A stretch of DNA of 64,000 bases from Pipra filicauda (GCF_003945595.2 NW_024104665.1:4057363-4121362); one strand, 5' to 3'. Shown: positions 34,494-48,193, numbered from the stretch's first letter. Notes: a model not told the origin generated them from the letters alone. Program-made: numbers and translations.

Positions 34494-34708
34494 AAATCAA
34501 GGAGCTGGAAAACAACATTAGGAAAGCATTATCATTTGACAATCGGGGAGAGGAACACAGAGCAACAGCTACGACGTCAACAGACAACCAGCTTAACAAA
34601 CCTGGGGAGAATGGTGAAAATGGGGAGGTTAAACAGGCTCAGGGCAAGCGAATAGGCCTTGAAGAGTTCAACTTCATCAAAGTATTAGGGAAAGGCAGCT
34701 TTGGCAAG
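34494..34708 (+). CDS. PRKCE: PRKCE exon: hinge end and glycine-rich loop of kinase domain
   Basis: Internal exon of 215 bp. AA completes Glu, then [20 protein letters not shown] includes the Ser codon 34532-34534 that matches S368, an autophosphorylation and 14-3-3 site. A variable stretch follows ([16 protein letters not shown]), then GENGENGEV with a repeated Glu-Asn-Gly, then [15 protein letters not shown], which enters the kinase domain. The exon closes with the ATP-binding loop LGKGSFGK (GxGxxG). The variable stretch is about five residues longer than in human by my memory. It ends in phase 0 before donor gtgggt, which is followed within 9 bases by a CTTTT microsatellite and T tract. 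Confidence 0.96.
34532..34534 (+). other. PRKCE: Coding site: hinge autophosphorylation Ser (S368 equivalent)
   Basis: TCA codon within RKALSFDN. In mammals phosphorylation here, together with S346, allows 14-3-3 binding that locks the kinase open during cytokinesis. The local basophilic context is preserved. Confidence 0.85.
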
Positions 34709-34717
34709 GTGGGTAGC

Positions 34718-34754
<37 letters not shown>

Positions 34755-35906
34755 AAATTGCTGTGCAGGGGGTTTTTGACTGTATTGCTTTGGAAATGTT
34801 CATAGGGACATTCAGAAAGTGCTTTACCCAACAAATCAGAAATACCAGTCACCTAATGAGCTGGCATTTTCTGTGCTTTAGCTCACTTTGTTAACTAGGG
34901 TCAAGCCTTTTGAAACAAAATGTCAATGTTCCATTGTATCGGGATATTGGTAATAAAGACATACATACAGTTACATACACACTGTTCAACTAAATTTCTT
35001 TTGCTCGAGGAGGAAAAATCAGCTCAGTAATAATGCCGTGGAGTTACTTCACTTTCTAGATAATACCCAGTTCAAGTTTACTTATTTCACAGAACAGTTT
35101 ATGTGCTTGTTTTTCCTCAATGGGTGTGTTCAGTGCTGGAGGAAGCAGAACTGAAGCATTTCCACTCAGATACGACAAGGGTTTAGAGGGCTGACCAAAA
35201 TACCACATAAGCAGCAAAGATGTAACTCACCAGATACCTTCCCACAGTAGGGAAATGATGAGGGGTGGAATTGCTTTATTTACAGGGCTTATAGATTTTC
35301 TTTTCACACTGCTGTGTACTGTGGAATCAAAGAGGAGGACTGAAATGTGAATCTGTTTCAGAAGTACCCTCTTCCTTCCTTGATATACAGGAACTGCAGA
35401 TGGAAGGGAACAAGGCTGAAGCAGTTCTTTTGTCTCCCTGTTTTCTAATCCTTTCTCTGAAGATTACCCTGGCTCCAAGCCAGAACTGACCTTAAAGAGA
35501 ATATAGGGCCCAAACTTTAAACAATAGTAGTAGTTAAAAATCAACAACTTGAAAGCAGCTGGAATGATAACTTTGAATTGTATACTAAGTTTGTCAGACT
35601 CAAATCTCACTAAAAAAAGTGGGAAATAAATTTTTGTTCTATATCAACTTCCTTATTTACTTTTTGAGACTTCACTAAGATAATTAACAAAATAGATACC
35701 TTCTCTTTCAAATTGAAAGAATACCAGAAGTATATTTTTCTAAAATTACAGTACTTTACTTTTTATTTTAAAATAAAAAGCATGTAACTGTTCATTCAGG
35801 AAAGCATGTAACTGTTTTTGAATTTCCAGTGCAGTCAAACTCATATGCAACCCTGCATTTATGGCATCTGTTGTTCATATGTAAACAGAATTTCTCTTTC
35901 TTTTAG
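34709..35906 (+). other. PRKCE: PRKCE intron, 1,198 bp
   Basis: Donor gtgggt, acceptor ctttcttttag. The intron opens with a CTTTT microsatellite plus T tract and is otherwise plain AT-rich sequence with no repeat element or extra exon that I can see. Confidence 0.93.
34717..34754 (+). repeat. (CTTTT)n microsatellite and T tract beside a donor site
   Basis: About four CTTTT units followed by an uninterrupted T run. It lies eight bases downstream of the exon end at 34708, and is likely length-polymorphic. Confidence 0.93.
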
Positions 35907-36176
<270 letters not shown>

Positions 36177-36271
36177 TGAAAATATTTCTGGTAAGTTTTT
36201 GGCATTTCCGTAGTATTGTACGGGAGTGCTGGCTGCTGTTAAATAGTATAAATACTATTACCGCGTAAGTA

Positions 36272-36285
36272 CCAGGAGATGGCAG
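36272..36285 (+). promoter_or_regulatory. Candidate CTCF core motif
   Basis: CCAGGAGATGGCAG differs from CCASYAGRKGGCRS at one position. It lies about 190 bases after the last visible exon. Pattern match only. Confidence 0.3.
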
Positions 36286-36856
36286 TAAATGAGTTAAAAA
36301 ATAAGAAAACCACATGGAAAAAATACACAAAAACCACCGAGGTGCCATTTTCTGTGTTTCTTTGGTACATTAATAGGGTGCATCATTTATTGAATTAAGT
36401 ACAAAAGTCTTTAACAGCCAGTATTCAGAGTAAAAATGGTAAAACAATCTTGTTAGAAATGGGGTTATGGCAGAACTCATCTTTTCAGTTTTCTTGTGCT
36501 GTGTAGTATACAAAAATGTTCAAAAAAGAAAGGAAATGGGTATAATGCTTATCAAGTTCCTATAATGTTAGTGACACCCATGTGCTTGAGGAGCAAGGAG
36601 AAGGAAGGTAGAGAGAGCTAATAATGAGAGTCTGTTGCCATGGTGTGTTCCTTGCTGGTAATTTTTCATACAGAATTCCTCTTCATAGCATGTTTTGGAT
36701 TTGCTGCTTATATAAAAGTGAATGTTTGGATGGTGTAGCTCAGTCTGTATCCAGTCGGTGTAAGTGCTTGAAACCAGTTGTGTTTGCAGAATATTTCTGG
36801 TTTCCTTTTGTAGTTTCTTATTTCTCTCTTGTCGTTCAGCTGAGCTGAATTTGAAA

Positions 36857-36909
36857 CTAAGTGATCTTTAAGGTCTCTTCCTACTAAAAGCATTCTGTGA
36901 TTTTATGAG
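36857..36909 (+). mobile_element. CR1 LINE 3' tail remnant
   Basis: actaagtgatctttaaggtc followed by tcttcctacta and cattctgtgattttatg matches the end of CR1 (a ...gatgatctttaaggtcccttccaac-like phrase, then the ATTCTATGATT terminus). It is short and diverged. Confidence 0.75.
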
Positions 36910-39900
36910 GTAAAAATGCCATTTATTTCAGTGGGATAAATTTTTGACCTATGAGGAATAGGTTTAGATATTTGTGTGTTTTAAATGAAACACTTGAAAA
37001 CAATCAACTTCCTTGAAACTTGTGGGGTTGCTGTTTTATTTTTTTTCAGTAAGACACTACATTTGGGTATTTGAGTCAATTTAATGGAAAGATTAAATGA
37101 ATAATTAAATTACCATATTGAACAAAATTAAGAATTGCAAATAGTGTGTATGAGTGTGTGTGCACATGCAAATACCTATATATTTACATACTGTAACCAA
37201 AACTATGTATGTCACAAGTAAGCAATTGCAATACTTACGTGTGTAGAATTACAGAAAAGCTGTGACTAAAAGATCTTCTAGCAAAATTGTCAGGAAAGAT
37301 AAATAAGGCAGTGGGAAGGCCATTGAAAAACAGCTAGTAGGATCAAGATTATAATGGTTCAAATACAGAAATAGCAAACATTTAATATGTTTATACAGTT
37401 CTTAAAATAGTGAAAATGCATTAGCATTTTATAGGCTTTGAAGTTGTCACAAAACAGTAGCCCAGGAAGATGTGTGTACAATTTATGTCTGTGGAGAATG
37501 TTTCATGCATTCAGTCTTTTATTTTATGTGTGAACATACTCTTAAATTGTTTTAGTGTATTATTTTTAAGTTTGTAACTAGAACTAAGCATATTATTTCA
37601 GATGAAGGAAGCGATAAAAAGATTGTACTGGGGTGATGTGAACAGAGAGGGACCTTTATGACTAAGTGCACTCCCTGAAGTGCAAATAAATGCATCAGCA
37701 GCCTGATGGGAATCATGTGGCAGAACATTGGTAAAGATCAGTTTTACATGAAGTGAATTATGACTGAAAATTCTCCTGCTACTTCACGGATTTCCTGGAC
37801 ATTCCTTTCCTTTTATACTTTTTATCTGTTCTTCCCTCTTTTGTATCATGCTTTCTGCTTTCCTCTCTGCTCTCCAAAGCCATTCATCAAAGATGTTCAG
37901 AAATTCTTCTCACCATCTTCTTTCTTCCCAGAGAGAAACTGTAGTTTGTGTCTTTTCTTGAACTCAGAGGAACTGATACTTCAGTGGTTTATAGTTTACA
38001 AGTCATAGGCTAGTGTCTCTTATCAAATAACCAAAACTACACCTGGTGATACCCAATCAAATTAAAAGCCCACAGTTGAAAAATTGAAGGATTTTTTTGA
38101 GCATGGCCTATGAACAGTTTACAGAGAACTCTTTATAAAGAAACGAAACTACCAAACAGCAAAAAATATGTAAAAGCAAAAGCAGTATATCTACTAAAAC
38201 TTTAAATTATATATGAATGACAACAAATGAAAATGTACCTAGTAAATTAGTCACTGAATGATTTGCTCAGGTTCAGTGGAAAAACAGGTAGAAAAACTTG
38301 CTTGAACAGACATAGTTTGTGGTTAAAATAGCTTTTCTGAGACAAAGGCTGTTGTACAATAGGTTTTAAAATGTGTTTCACAGTAGCGTGTAGTTACTTA
38401 CGTTGTGATTTTATGCTGTGCCACGGCTGCTGTACTTTGCAGAACTGGTCCCTGTAGTGATCAGGCTGGAATTAAATTTTACATTTCAAGTAGAGCATAC
38501 TTACTGCATACACCCTTAATGGGAAGATTGACTCAGTATTTGTTGTCAAAGCACTCAGAGGTTGTCTTCATAGAATGAGATTGCTTGCTTTGTTCCCCTT
38601 CCACAAAAATGCAGATGTAAAAGTTTGACTTTATATACTTCAGTGTTTTCCTTCAGTAATCAGCTGAAGACACGGTGGAAAAGTTGCCTGATATGCTTTT
38701 TACAGTAAGTATGCTTCAGTATTATTTATTTTTTACATGGAGTGCAAACATTAGTGTCATTTACTAAATGATACTATTATTATCACAGCAAGTAAGGAAG
38801 CATATTTTAAATTATTTTGGAATTCAGAAACTGTGCCAAAAAATGGCTAAAACCAGCATACCTTATACACTAATGTGTTCTTAGCCCTATATATCTAAAT
38901 TTCTTCTAGCAATCCCATCTAACTTCCTTATTTTAAAGAAATATTCTTGGGACTGACATTTCTCATGTTTCTGCTTAGTCCAAAAGCAACCTTTGACCAA
39001 ACCAATTCGCTTTAAGCTTATCAAAAAATGATCCCCGCCCAAATCAACATTCTATATTAAGATTTTATATATTCAAATATTGTACTTCAGGAATAGTTTT
39101 ATATTCTTCCGCAGTCTGATCTGGAAGTTAAGAGAGATGGGTTCTGTTCCGAAGCTTGAGATCAAGTATGCAAAGCTGATGTAGGATGCTTTTATCTGCA
39201 ATAGTTTGAACTATGAACTCCACAACCCAGTCCTACACATCAGAAAGAGTGTAAAATCTCCAGGGAGGACCTCAGCTGATGTGCATTTTTACGTGGAAGG
39301 AGCTTAGCTATTTTAGCGCAGCATATCTTATAAAATTGTGTCACAGCTGGAGAGTGGTTTTCAACACTCTTATGCTATGGCAGCATTTCCCTTCTTGCTT
39401 TGCCAGAATATGGTCATTGCATCTATCAATGTATTCAGAAGTTTGAGTTATGTTTTGCATGTGGTCTGTCAGCAGGAATATAAATGATGAATACTGTATT
39501 CTGTATTTGGCACTCCCATAGTGAAACTTCCCAAGGCCTGGCATACAGGGTACAGCATTTTTGTAATAACTGACCTTTGCTTATCATCATCTTTGATTTA
39601 TTCGGAACTTCATTGTGTCATTTATTGAGAAAACATCAGGAGTTTTCAGGACTGGTGCTGTTTTCATTCTGTTTTCACTCTTCCTCCTATCTTCTCTTCT
39701 TCTATGTCTTGGTCCCTTGATTTTTTAGTAAGGAGTGTCTTACCTGACAGTAATACTGACGCTGCCCAGTTCCCCCCTTCAGGGCCCTCTTCACTCCAAC
39801 CTCATACCATGCTTCAGAGATCAACTATGGAACAGTATCAACATTAGAATTTATTGATAGTGCTTCAGTCAGGTGTTGTCTAAGGGGTTTTAAGTGTTTC

Positions 39901-42900
39901 TAGAGCTATTTTCTCTGAAGACATTCTTGTATTTATGATACTTCATTCACTTTTGGAACTTTTGGAAGTGTGAGAATTAAAGTGTTTTTTAATGGGAAGT
40001 TCTAGAAAATATAACTAGCTTCACTTTATTCCTCCTACACCCCTGTCAACCTTCTTCAGAGTACTTAAAATTTTCTAAACCTCTACCCTATAAGTTGCGT
40101 ACACATATATGTGCACACCCTGTAATTTATAGTGAATTATCCTAATAAATACTTAAGAAATGAAATGGTTTTAAAATTATTTAAGACAGTGAAAGCTTTA
40201 TTATGATAATGCATTATAAAATTAGAAGACTTGAGAGCTACTGCTTTTAACATCTGCCATTTGATTTTTTTATCCAACTTTATGAAATTAGATAGATTTG
40301 AAAATAGTGCTGTCCTTCTCTTTTCATAGCACTATGTTCAACAGACATAGTAGAGAGTATTATTAGTGCAGAAAAATGTTCCTTTTGAATTATAGAGTTG
40401 CAGAACTTGTAAAGGACCCTTAGTCAACATTATAGCTATTTCTGTTAGAGGAAACAAGTAGTTAAATAAAGGGTAGAGAAAGTCAGTTACTACAGGTAAA
40501 TAGTTAGACTTATACCACCCATAAAAACAATCTTCTTCTATACAATGTTAAAATCAGCCTATCTGTCCATAGCATAGCTCCTGGGCTCACATATGAAGCC
40601 ATTCACTCCTTTCCTGTGTTCTGCTGTAGGAAGGTAGAGATCAGCCATATGACAGTGGCAAAACTGAAGGACATCTAGGAAGAGGCTCTAGTGACCCTAT
40701 TATGACTATGTTGATCCCTTAACTGTTACCTTCTACCTAGTGGCTTACTACTGGTTTATCCTTGATTATCAGTACTGTGGTTCAGGTATTATTCCTTTCT
40801 GCTGTTTGCACTGTACCTAGCACCCTCTGAGTGATGCTAGAAGTCTGGTTTTATAAAGCTGAAATTTAGGATATTTTATTTCTATTTCAGCTGTCATGAT
40901 GTACCTTCGTTACTCTGACAAATCTCTGAATCTCTTTATGCATCAGATCCTTCTAAAAACCAAGAGTGATCAGTCTTTCTTCTACTATGAGTTGTATTTA
41001 AATGTTTCCTGGAAGGGTTTGGAAGTCCAGCAGAAAGCTGTAAAATGGAGCTCCATTTTTAAAGTGACTTCTTTCATTTGTGAAAGAAAATGTAAAACAC
41101 CAAAAGGAAAGAGAATCACATGCTAATCATTTCTTTAAGTCCTAGTTTCTAAGGGCTTTCTAAGTTGATTTACAAAGAATTACTGTAGTGTGTGACCAAA
41201 ACTGTCTTTGGTAATGTAAAAGCAAGTCTTATTTCTCTTATGTGTATTGTACAAAAAATTACATGTCTTCTGCAATAATAACTCAGAGGAGTGTCATTTA
41301 TGATATACAGTGCAAATTAACCTAACTGACTGGCCACTGTTACATTCATCTGGGACTAATCAGAGCTTTTAATCCATTTTATCTGGTATTCCCGTACTTT
41401 TGTTGCTAAGCAGCTAAAGCCATTATGCAGATATTGCTATATGAGTGTAATCAGTTTAACACAAGTTTGCATTGCCTTTTATTACTGATTAGTGTCAAAT
41501 TAGAACTTTTTAGGGCCCAATTCTGTTCATTATTATCCCTGCTTCAGTGGATTTGTACATGTGTGAGACAAAAGACTAAATGAACTCTGTATTTTTAGCT
41601 ATTTTAACTCTAAAATATTTTAATACAATTTAAATATAAAATTATTGACAAAGATTTCTTAATGGTAAGTGTTAGCTATGGTAAAAAGGTAGAATAAAAT
41701 TGTAGGTAATCATAGAGCGATGTTATTTATACTGTTTCTATTATGGTACCTTTTTATATACACATTTATACACAATTATATTCAAACCTCATTTTAATAT
41801 GTTATTCACTTGTATTGCTATATATGCATATACACAGAATGTGAACAATAGTAGGTGTTTTTTAATTCCCAGCTGATTTCTACAGGCAGTTCATATCATA
41901 AGAAATTAAAATGTACAGATTTTGACTCTTTCTTCAGAATGTTTCCTGAAGCACTAGAAGTTAGATTAGTATCTGGTGATGTTTCATATATCATACAGTT
42001 AAGAACTTATGTGAATATATCAAATTGTGGCAGAATAAGGTTTTACAGAAATTTGTATACTGTGTATGTTAAATTTAGATTTCCTGTTGACTGCTACACC
42101 GTATGAATGCATTGACCGCGATCCCCGCATTGTCTAAAATAGACATTATGGTCAAGAATAGTTGGAACGGTGAAGCTGATGATTAAATACTGTAATCATT
42201 GTCTCCCTCACACACACAAGCCCCTGTTTCCAGCATGATGACCCGGTTTTGGGAAACTTGCTGTTACGCTGCTCAGTTATCGCTAGCTGCTCTTGAAGGA
42301 TTATTAAAGCCTGGTTAGCTCACTGAAGATTCATTGTTCACATTAGTCCTTTTAGTGTTAAACTTCAAGTCAGGCTATCAGTGCAGCCAGGCTCATCAAG
42401 GGCCTGTAGGAGAAATTATTCCTCCAGCATCAATCAGAAGAGTCTAAATGCTTCTCTTTCAGACAGGAAGGACTTTTATTTTGTGATGTAGCACCCAAAC
42501 TGAACAGGACTCTTTCACACCCTCTCAAAGCTAGGGCTTGTTCCTAGTTTGCATGTATACAAGTGAGTGCTGCAGCTGCAGCTCCATGGATTGCTTTGCT
42601 GTAACCATCTGAGGCCTCCACAACCCCGGGAATAGTCCCGAGTCAGCGTCTGTGACCAGAATTCACTGCAACTGCCGTCATGAAATAGGTGAGGGGAAGC
42701 TGGAGTTTGTACTGATTTTTTTTACCTTGGTCATCATGTCTGCGTATTAGGGTTTTAGAGTTAACTATGCCAGTGTTACAGACATCTTAGTTTAGCCAAG
42801 CGTAAAATTCAACTTCAGGATTTTAATCCTCATCTGATCATGTGCAGGCAGGAGATTTTTAGGATAACAGGTAGAGCTAAGGGCCTTTTAGGTACTGTTT

Positions 42901-44002
42901 TTATATCTCTTGGACAGAGTAGCTGCAACTACATATTACACACTTTTCCTCTTGGAAAAAGTGTGTTTCTCCAGTTGAGGCATGTTTGAGGGGAGAAATT
43001 TTCAGACAACCTGCCAGATGCTTCGCCGGTAACTTTCCTGGCAGGCCTGTCTGTCTTGTACACTATCTTTTAGCAGAGATTAGAGGAGAAAGGAATATTG
43101 TCATCCAAACTGGATGAAGGGGGTAGCAGACTTTCAAACTGGAGTAGTCCCATCCCTTACCATGTCCACAGAATCTCTGTATAAGCTTTGCACATGACTG
43201 TGTTAACATCATTTTGGTTGGTTCCTGATCTGGCATTCTTAATCTTACAGCTCTTGTGGGAACGGAGTACTGTTCCTTATCCAGGAGGATAATTGAATAA
43301 TGCTGCTTTAAATGAAATCCTACATGTTAAAGCTGGATTGTGGCTTTCAGTTTAGTTTTGTCTTGGGAGAGACAAGTGGGAAGGATAAGGATGATATAAC
43401 TTATAGCAGCAGCCCTCAGAAGAAATGTGCCTGACTGTTTTTTGTCAGGTTCTGTTACCCTGCAGCCATGTACTATGACCTTCCTTTCTGTCCTTTCTCT
43501 GTATGTAGATCTTAAGACCATCCTCACACGTGTTGTAGGTTCCCTCATTTGGACAGAAGAGACCTAGGTGTATGACCTACGTGAACCCACTGGTCCCTTG
43601 TCCTAGTACCCTTTGTGATTTTCTTGTATTTTATGGCCATAAAGCACTATTGACAATGTGTCTGTAATGGGTTCAGGATAAAAATGAATTTTTAAATGTA
43701 AAACCTATCTTTAAAATAAATGGAAATGTAACACTCACATGGGTAGCTGTCAGGATGTCTCATTTATGCTTGTGCACTGTTTTAAAAGCTATTTAAAGGA
43801 AGCCTGTGTCACACAAGAGATTGTGGGGAAACATTTAAGGCTGTGTTTGTTAGGTGTTGCTCTTACAAATAAACAACTAACGCACCCCAAAGGAAAAGTC
43901 AGGAAAAAGGAAACTACATATAAAATTTGATTCTTCTGCCGCTTCTTTTCTAAATGCAGGGAATTATTCTCTTTGGAATACATTTGGGCACTTTAATACA
44001 AC

Positions 44003-44025
44003 TTTTTTTTTTTTTTTTTTTTTTT
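44003..44025 (+). repeat. Poly-T tract, 23 bases
   Basis: Uninterrupted T run inside the long downstream intron, with no recognisable retrocopy attached. Confidence 0.95.
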
Positions 44026-44396
44026 GGTAACAACAGTAAGCTTAGTAAATTATAATTGTACACCAGAGAATTTCACCATGGGAAAGGAGTGGAACTTGCA
44101 AAACATTTGGTTTTGCATCTTTAGTAACATTTAGTAAAATTTTCATTGCTTTTTTTACCATGTACGTGGAGTAATTTTAGTTTTGGCATGACATGTCTTC
44201 TGCTCCATGCACCATGTGTGAGGTGGGCCAAACTTGAGTAGGGTATAACTTAAGTTACTCTTTATCCCTTCTTCTCAAAACCGCACCATCAGATTATTTT
44301 TACACTTTTAATGGGTATGTGAGTAGGTTTAAGGGAATCCATTCATGCCATTTTGTCTCACGTGTGGGTGAGTACTTTTAGCAAAAACAGACACAC

Positions 44397-44414
44397 TTTT
44401 TTTTTTTTTTTTTT
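44397..44414 (+). repeat. Poly-T tract, 18 bases
   Basis: Second T run about 370 bases after the one at 44003, again without a recognisable element beside it. Confidence 0.95.
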
Positions 44415-45034
44415 GATGGCTGCAGGGTTTATTCTTGCATAGTTACTATGGGCTGTGCAAGAGTAGTGATGCCCAGCCTGTAGTCTCATGCTTGCGTGTG
44501 GAGAAGCATGTCAGGAACCTCTTTGTGTTCCCACATGACCATTGTCTAAGGTTAGAATTATTCAGTGCATTTTCCTTAAAATTATGACGTAGAAGATGGT
44601 CTATAATGTCAACTGAGCAGTTAAGAGAAGTGACTCTCTTAACTGTGTGTACTTGAGGGCCTATGAGCTCACAGTGTTTCTACACCAAGGCTGAAATGCT
44701 GTGTGAAGAGTATATAAAACTTCCACAAATAGTAAGAAGCAGTAAACATAAATCCATAAAACATGTACATGTAAACTGTATGTCATCATTAATGGTTTTC
44801 TGTTCTCTTCTAGTGAGCTGATCAGTCACTAAAAGGTAATTGGTCAGAACTAAGGAAACCTGGATAATAAAAACTCCTCCCAAATCTTGGCTGCGCTTAT
44901 TAGTACAGTAGATCATAGGAATGCAAAGAGTGTTCATGGAAGGCACTATGAAGGTTAACTTACAACCTTAACTACTTTAATTATGTGTAGCTAGTAGTAA
45001 GTCTGCATATTTCCATAATCTAATTTTGAAGTTG

Positions 45035-45062
45035 TGACCTAGAGAGATCACCCTCTAGGTCA
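45035..45062. repeat. Perfect 10-bp stem hairpin with nuclear-receptor half sites
   Basis: TGACCTAGAG and CTCTAGGTCA are exact reverse complements around the 8-base loop AGATCACC. The outer six bases of each arm are TGACCT and AGGTCA, so the hairpin also carries two everted nuclear-receptor half sites 16 bases apart. Confidence 0.9.
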
Positions 45063-48000
45063 AGATTTTATTCTTCATACATCCAAGGAAGACTCAGTTA
45101 CAGCTCTTCCTTACAGAGTATGTACATCTTGACAAGTACACAAGAAGGAAAATTATCCTTTTAGGTATTTGACTTTCCATTCAGCATATAGAAGGATGAA
45201 GGGGATCCATTTCATAAGCTTCTATAAATAAGTTTTTCCTAGAAGCTTCACAGAATCACACAAGATAACTAAATTCAAATGCTCTTATTGATAAGTAGTT
45301 TCTTGAAAAGTCTGTGGTGGTGCTTGCTTTCTCTTTTCTGTTTTCGGAAACCCAATATTAAACTAATCACACAGAATTCTGCCACTTAAAACTCCTTTGT
45401 GAAATGTAGAAAAAACTATGCCCTGAAGATAAAACACACTATTTTCTTCTGTGCTGTCTGACTCATTTCAGAGGGTTTGGATGGCTTAAACAATGGCAGA
45501 ATTTTGGACAGAGTTTCCTGTTGTCTGACTAATTTAAACTTATGAATTTCTAGGGTTTTCAACTGCATGAAGCCTATGCTTTGCCAAAAATTAATCGGGT
45601 TCTGGAAACAGGAAAGTATGGAAAATAAAATAGATACAATTAATGCTTTTAAAGGTCACTGTTGCATTTATAGAACTACAGAAATCCAGACAGTGAAGAG
45701 AGGTGTATGAATAATGACTTTCCATAGGTATTGAAAAAGTCTACCTCAGGTAACTTGTATTTATCATAAGAACAAAAAAAGCCAGTATGTGGCGCTTACA
45801 CAGATCAATGGATATTCATAAAGGCCTTCATTTTCAGTAAGAGTTATGAAAACAAGTTGAACAAAGAACCTTATATGTAGACTAAGGATTTTACATGTAT
45901 TTATTAAGTTTTTATTAATTCTGTGTGTTCACATTTTTTTTCTCTTGAAATGTGAAATTTTAACCTGTTGCTAGATTCCTCTCATCCCCTTTTGAGAACT
46001 GTTTTTTTACGAAGGGCCAAAGAAAAGACAGAAACAAATTCTGTTCTTATGGAGTTCTGCAGAAGACATACTAATGTAAGAGCAACCAACAGCATGTTTG
46101 GCCCGGTCTCTAGCAGTGCCAAAGCACATGCCCAGGAAGAATGTAAAGCATATCATGACATTTTTCCAGAATGGTATCCCAATATCATGAGATTGATGAC
46201 TTGGGCATTTCTTGAGCCAAAGATGGTGGGTTTGCATGTAATCAGATGGCACTTTGCATATAATATGGTTTGTGGGAAGTGTTAGAGTGAGAAGCTATTT
46301 GGAAATGTAGCTGTTGGAGAGCATTGCATTTTGTTCACCCCTCTGGAGTGGAGAAATCTTCTTAATACCTCTGCAAACAGACAGCCCTGTAGGGCAGTAT
46401 AAATCTTTATACCATTTCTTTTTAATGATATTTCTGAAAGTAGTGTCTGTGCCATTAAAAAACCTCAAAAGTGATGTAGCTTCACTATTTTTTCATCATT
46501 TTCTCAAGTAGTGAAATAATGTATCTGAGTATCTGGAAACAGCAACTAAATCTACTGAGATTTGTCAGATAGGAAAAAACCAGGATTTCCTATAGGTATT
46601 TCGATATGCATGTCCATAATGTACTGTTCTCCATACATTAGTTAGAAAAAGTATTACATACTGTAATCCAGGTAAACAGTCCATAGTAAATTTGATAGAA
46701 CAGTTCTCAGGTTACATTTTCCATCACTGAGAGCTAAGGTACTGACAGAAAGAGGTAAGTGTTACATTATCTTGTGCTTTCCCATCAGGAACATAAGCAG
46801 TGAACCACAGCTGGCAATGTCATGGCAGAGCCAAAAGGGCATCATGCATAATGCATTAGACTTAATTAAGGAGCATGCCAAAGAGTGATGCCATCCTCTT
46901 TCAAATTTTTGGTGTGCAGTGTTCGTCTGTTGAATTTCTGAAGTAGAAATGAAATAAAGGGGTTTTTTAAACTTATTTCAGCCACTTTTTAACACATTTA
47001 TCTGAGCATTTCTTAAAGAAAAGATTGGGTATAGACAACTTTCAGAAAGGACAATAGCTGTGTTGGTATACTGATGCATATAACCCATGGATTTATTTAT
47101 GGACCCATGCAGTAGGAGAACAAGTTTTAAAACAGAAGTTAATTAGCTTCTTAGGACATCCAAGAAGTCTCACTTGTTGTATGTTAAGAGAATCAAAGAG
47201 TAAAAATGAAATAAGTTTTGGCAGGAAGAGGGTCTATCTTCAGGGCTTTAAAATTCAATATAGCCCTGGAAGGTCCTTTTTGGTTGCATTCAGATGTGAG
47301 AAACTTGGTGGTCATGTTGCTGAGGTCTCACTCATACAGTCTTGTGCCACATGTTCCCATGCTTGCAAGAGCAAGTCCTTTAATGGCAACTGCTGTATTG
47401 CAGCAGCAATAGGAAAGGAAGCTTGCAGAGCTTTTCTAGCACAATGGGAAATGGGAAGATATATCTAATGAGATTTCTGGATCAGAAATGAGGGAGGTTT
47501 AGATAGGAATCTGAATTTAAAGAGGCTTAAACTCACCAAATCTCTGATCTTTTGGAAATTTGCCATGAATCTGTGGGAAAAGTTAGGAAAGAATTGTTGC
47601 TGGGTGATATGCCCTAGGAGATTAAATGCTTTCTACAGTGCACTTCAATGTGGTGTTATTATATAAAACACTCAAAGTGGTTCAAATATCCCTTAGGCGA
47701 ACATGTAATCTCAGCCACATGCGTAACCCAATAGCTGAGTATTGTTTCACTCTGCTTTTTAACTGAATTTAGACTGATGATTTGAGTCTAAGAAGCCACA
47801 GGCAGCTCCCTAGAATCTAAATATCACCAAGTTCAGGATTTAATAGACAATGCAAACATTATTAAAATTCATCAATGATTATCTGATTGCACAGTTACCA
47901 TCATTCTGTAAATAGCATCCACAGAAAAGGGATATGTTTACTGACCTTGTGCAGAGAAAAGTAATGTTTTATCCATTAGTATCCATGTTGGTTTAAAAGT

Positions 48001-48193
48001 TGTTTACATTCTTTGAGGAAATGCGGAAGCTACTGCTTGAAGAGGTTAGAGGACATATGAGTTTATATGTTCTTTTTGAAAATATTCTTGAAACAAATGC
48101 TAAATTAAATTATTCAAGTAATAGCAGAGAGAACATTATGTCTTGGCAAGCTGAATTTACTCTGTTATAGTTGAATAAAGAAATCTGAACTAC

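Noticed and set aside
40381..40435. Possible reversed CR1 terminus (aattatagagttgcagaac, then aaaggacccttag)
   Set aside because: The similarity is limited to scattered words and no adjoining CR1 body follows, so it is too weak to call.
45249..45275. cacagaatcacacaag resembling a reversed CR1 end
   Set aside because: Only about ten matching bases, and no GGTTGGAA-type block follows.
45968..46285. 105-codon frame with a possible acceptor-like tag before it, and an opposing 81-codon frame
   Set aside because: The translation resembles no PKC or other family I know, and a suitable in-frame donor matching a C1 or kinase continuation is absent. Overlapping frames on both strands suggest chance.
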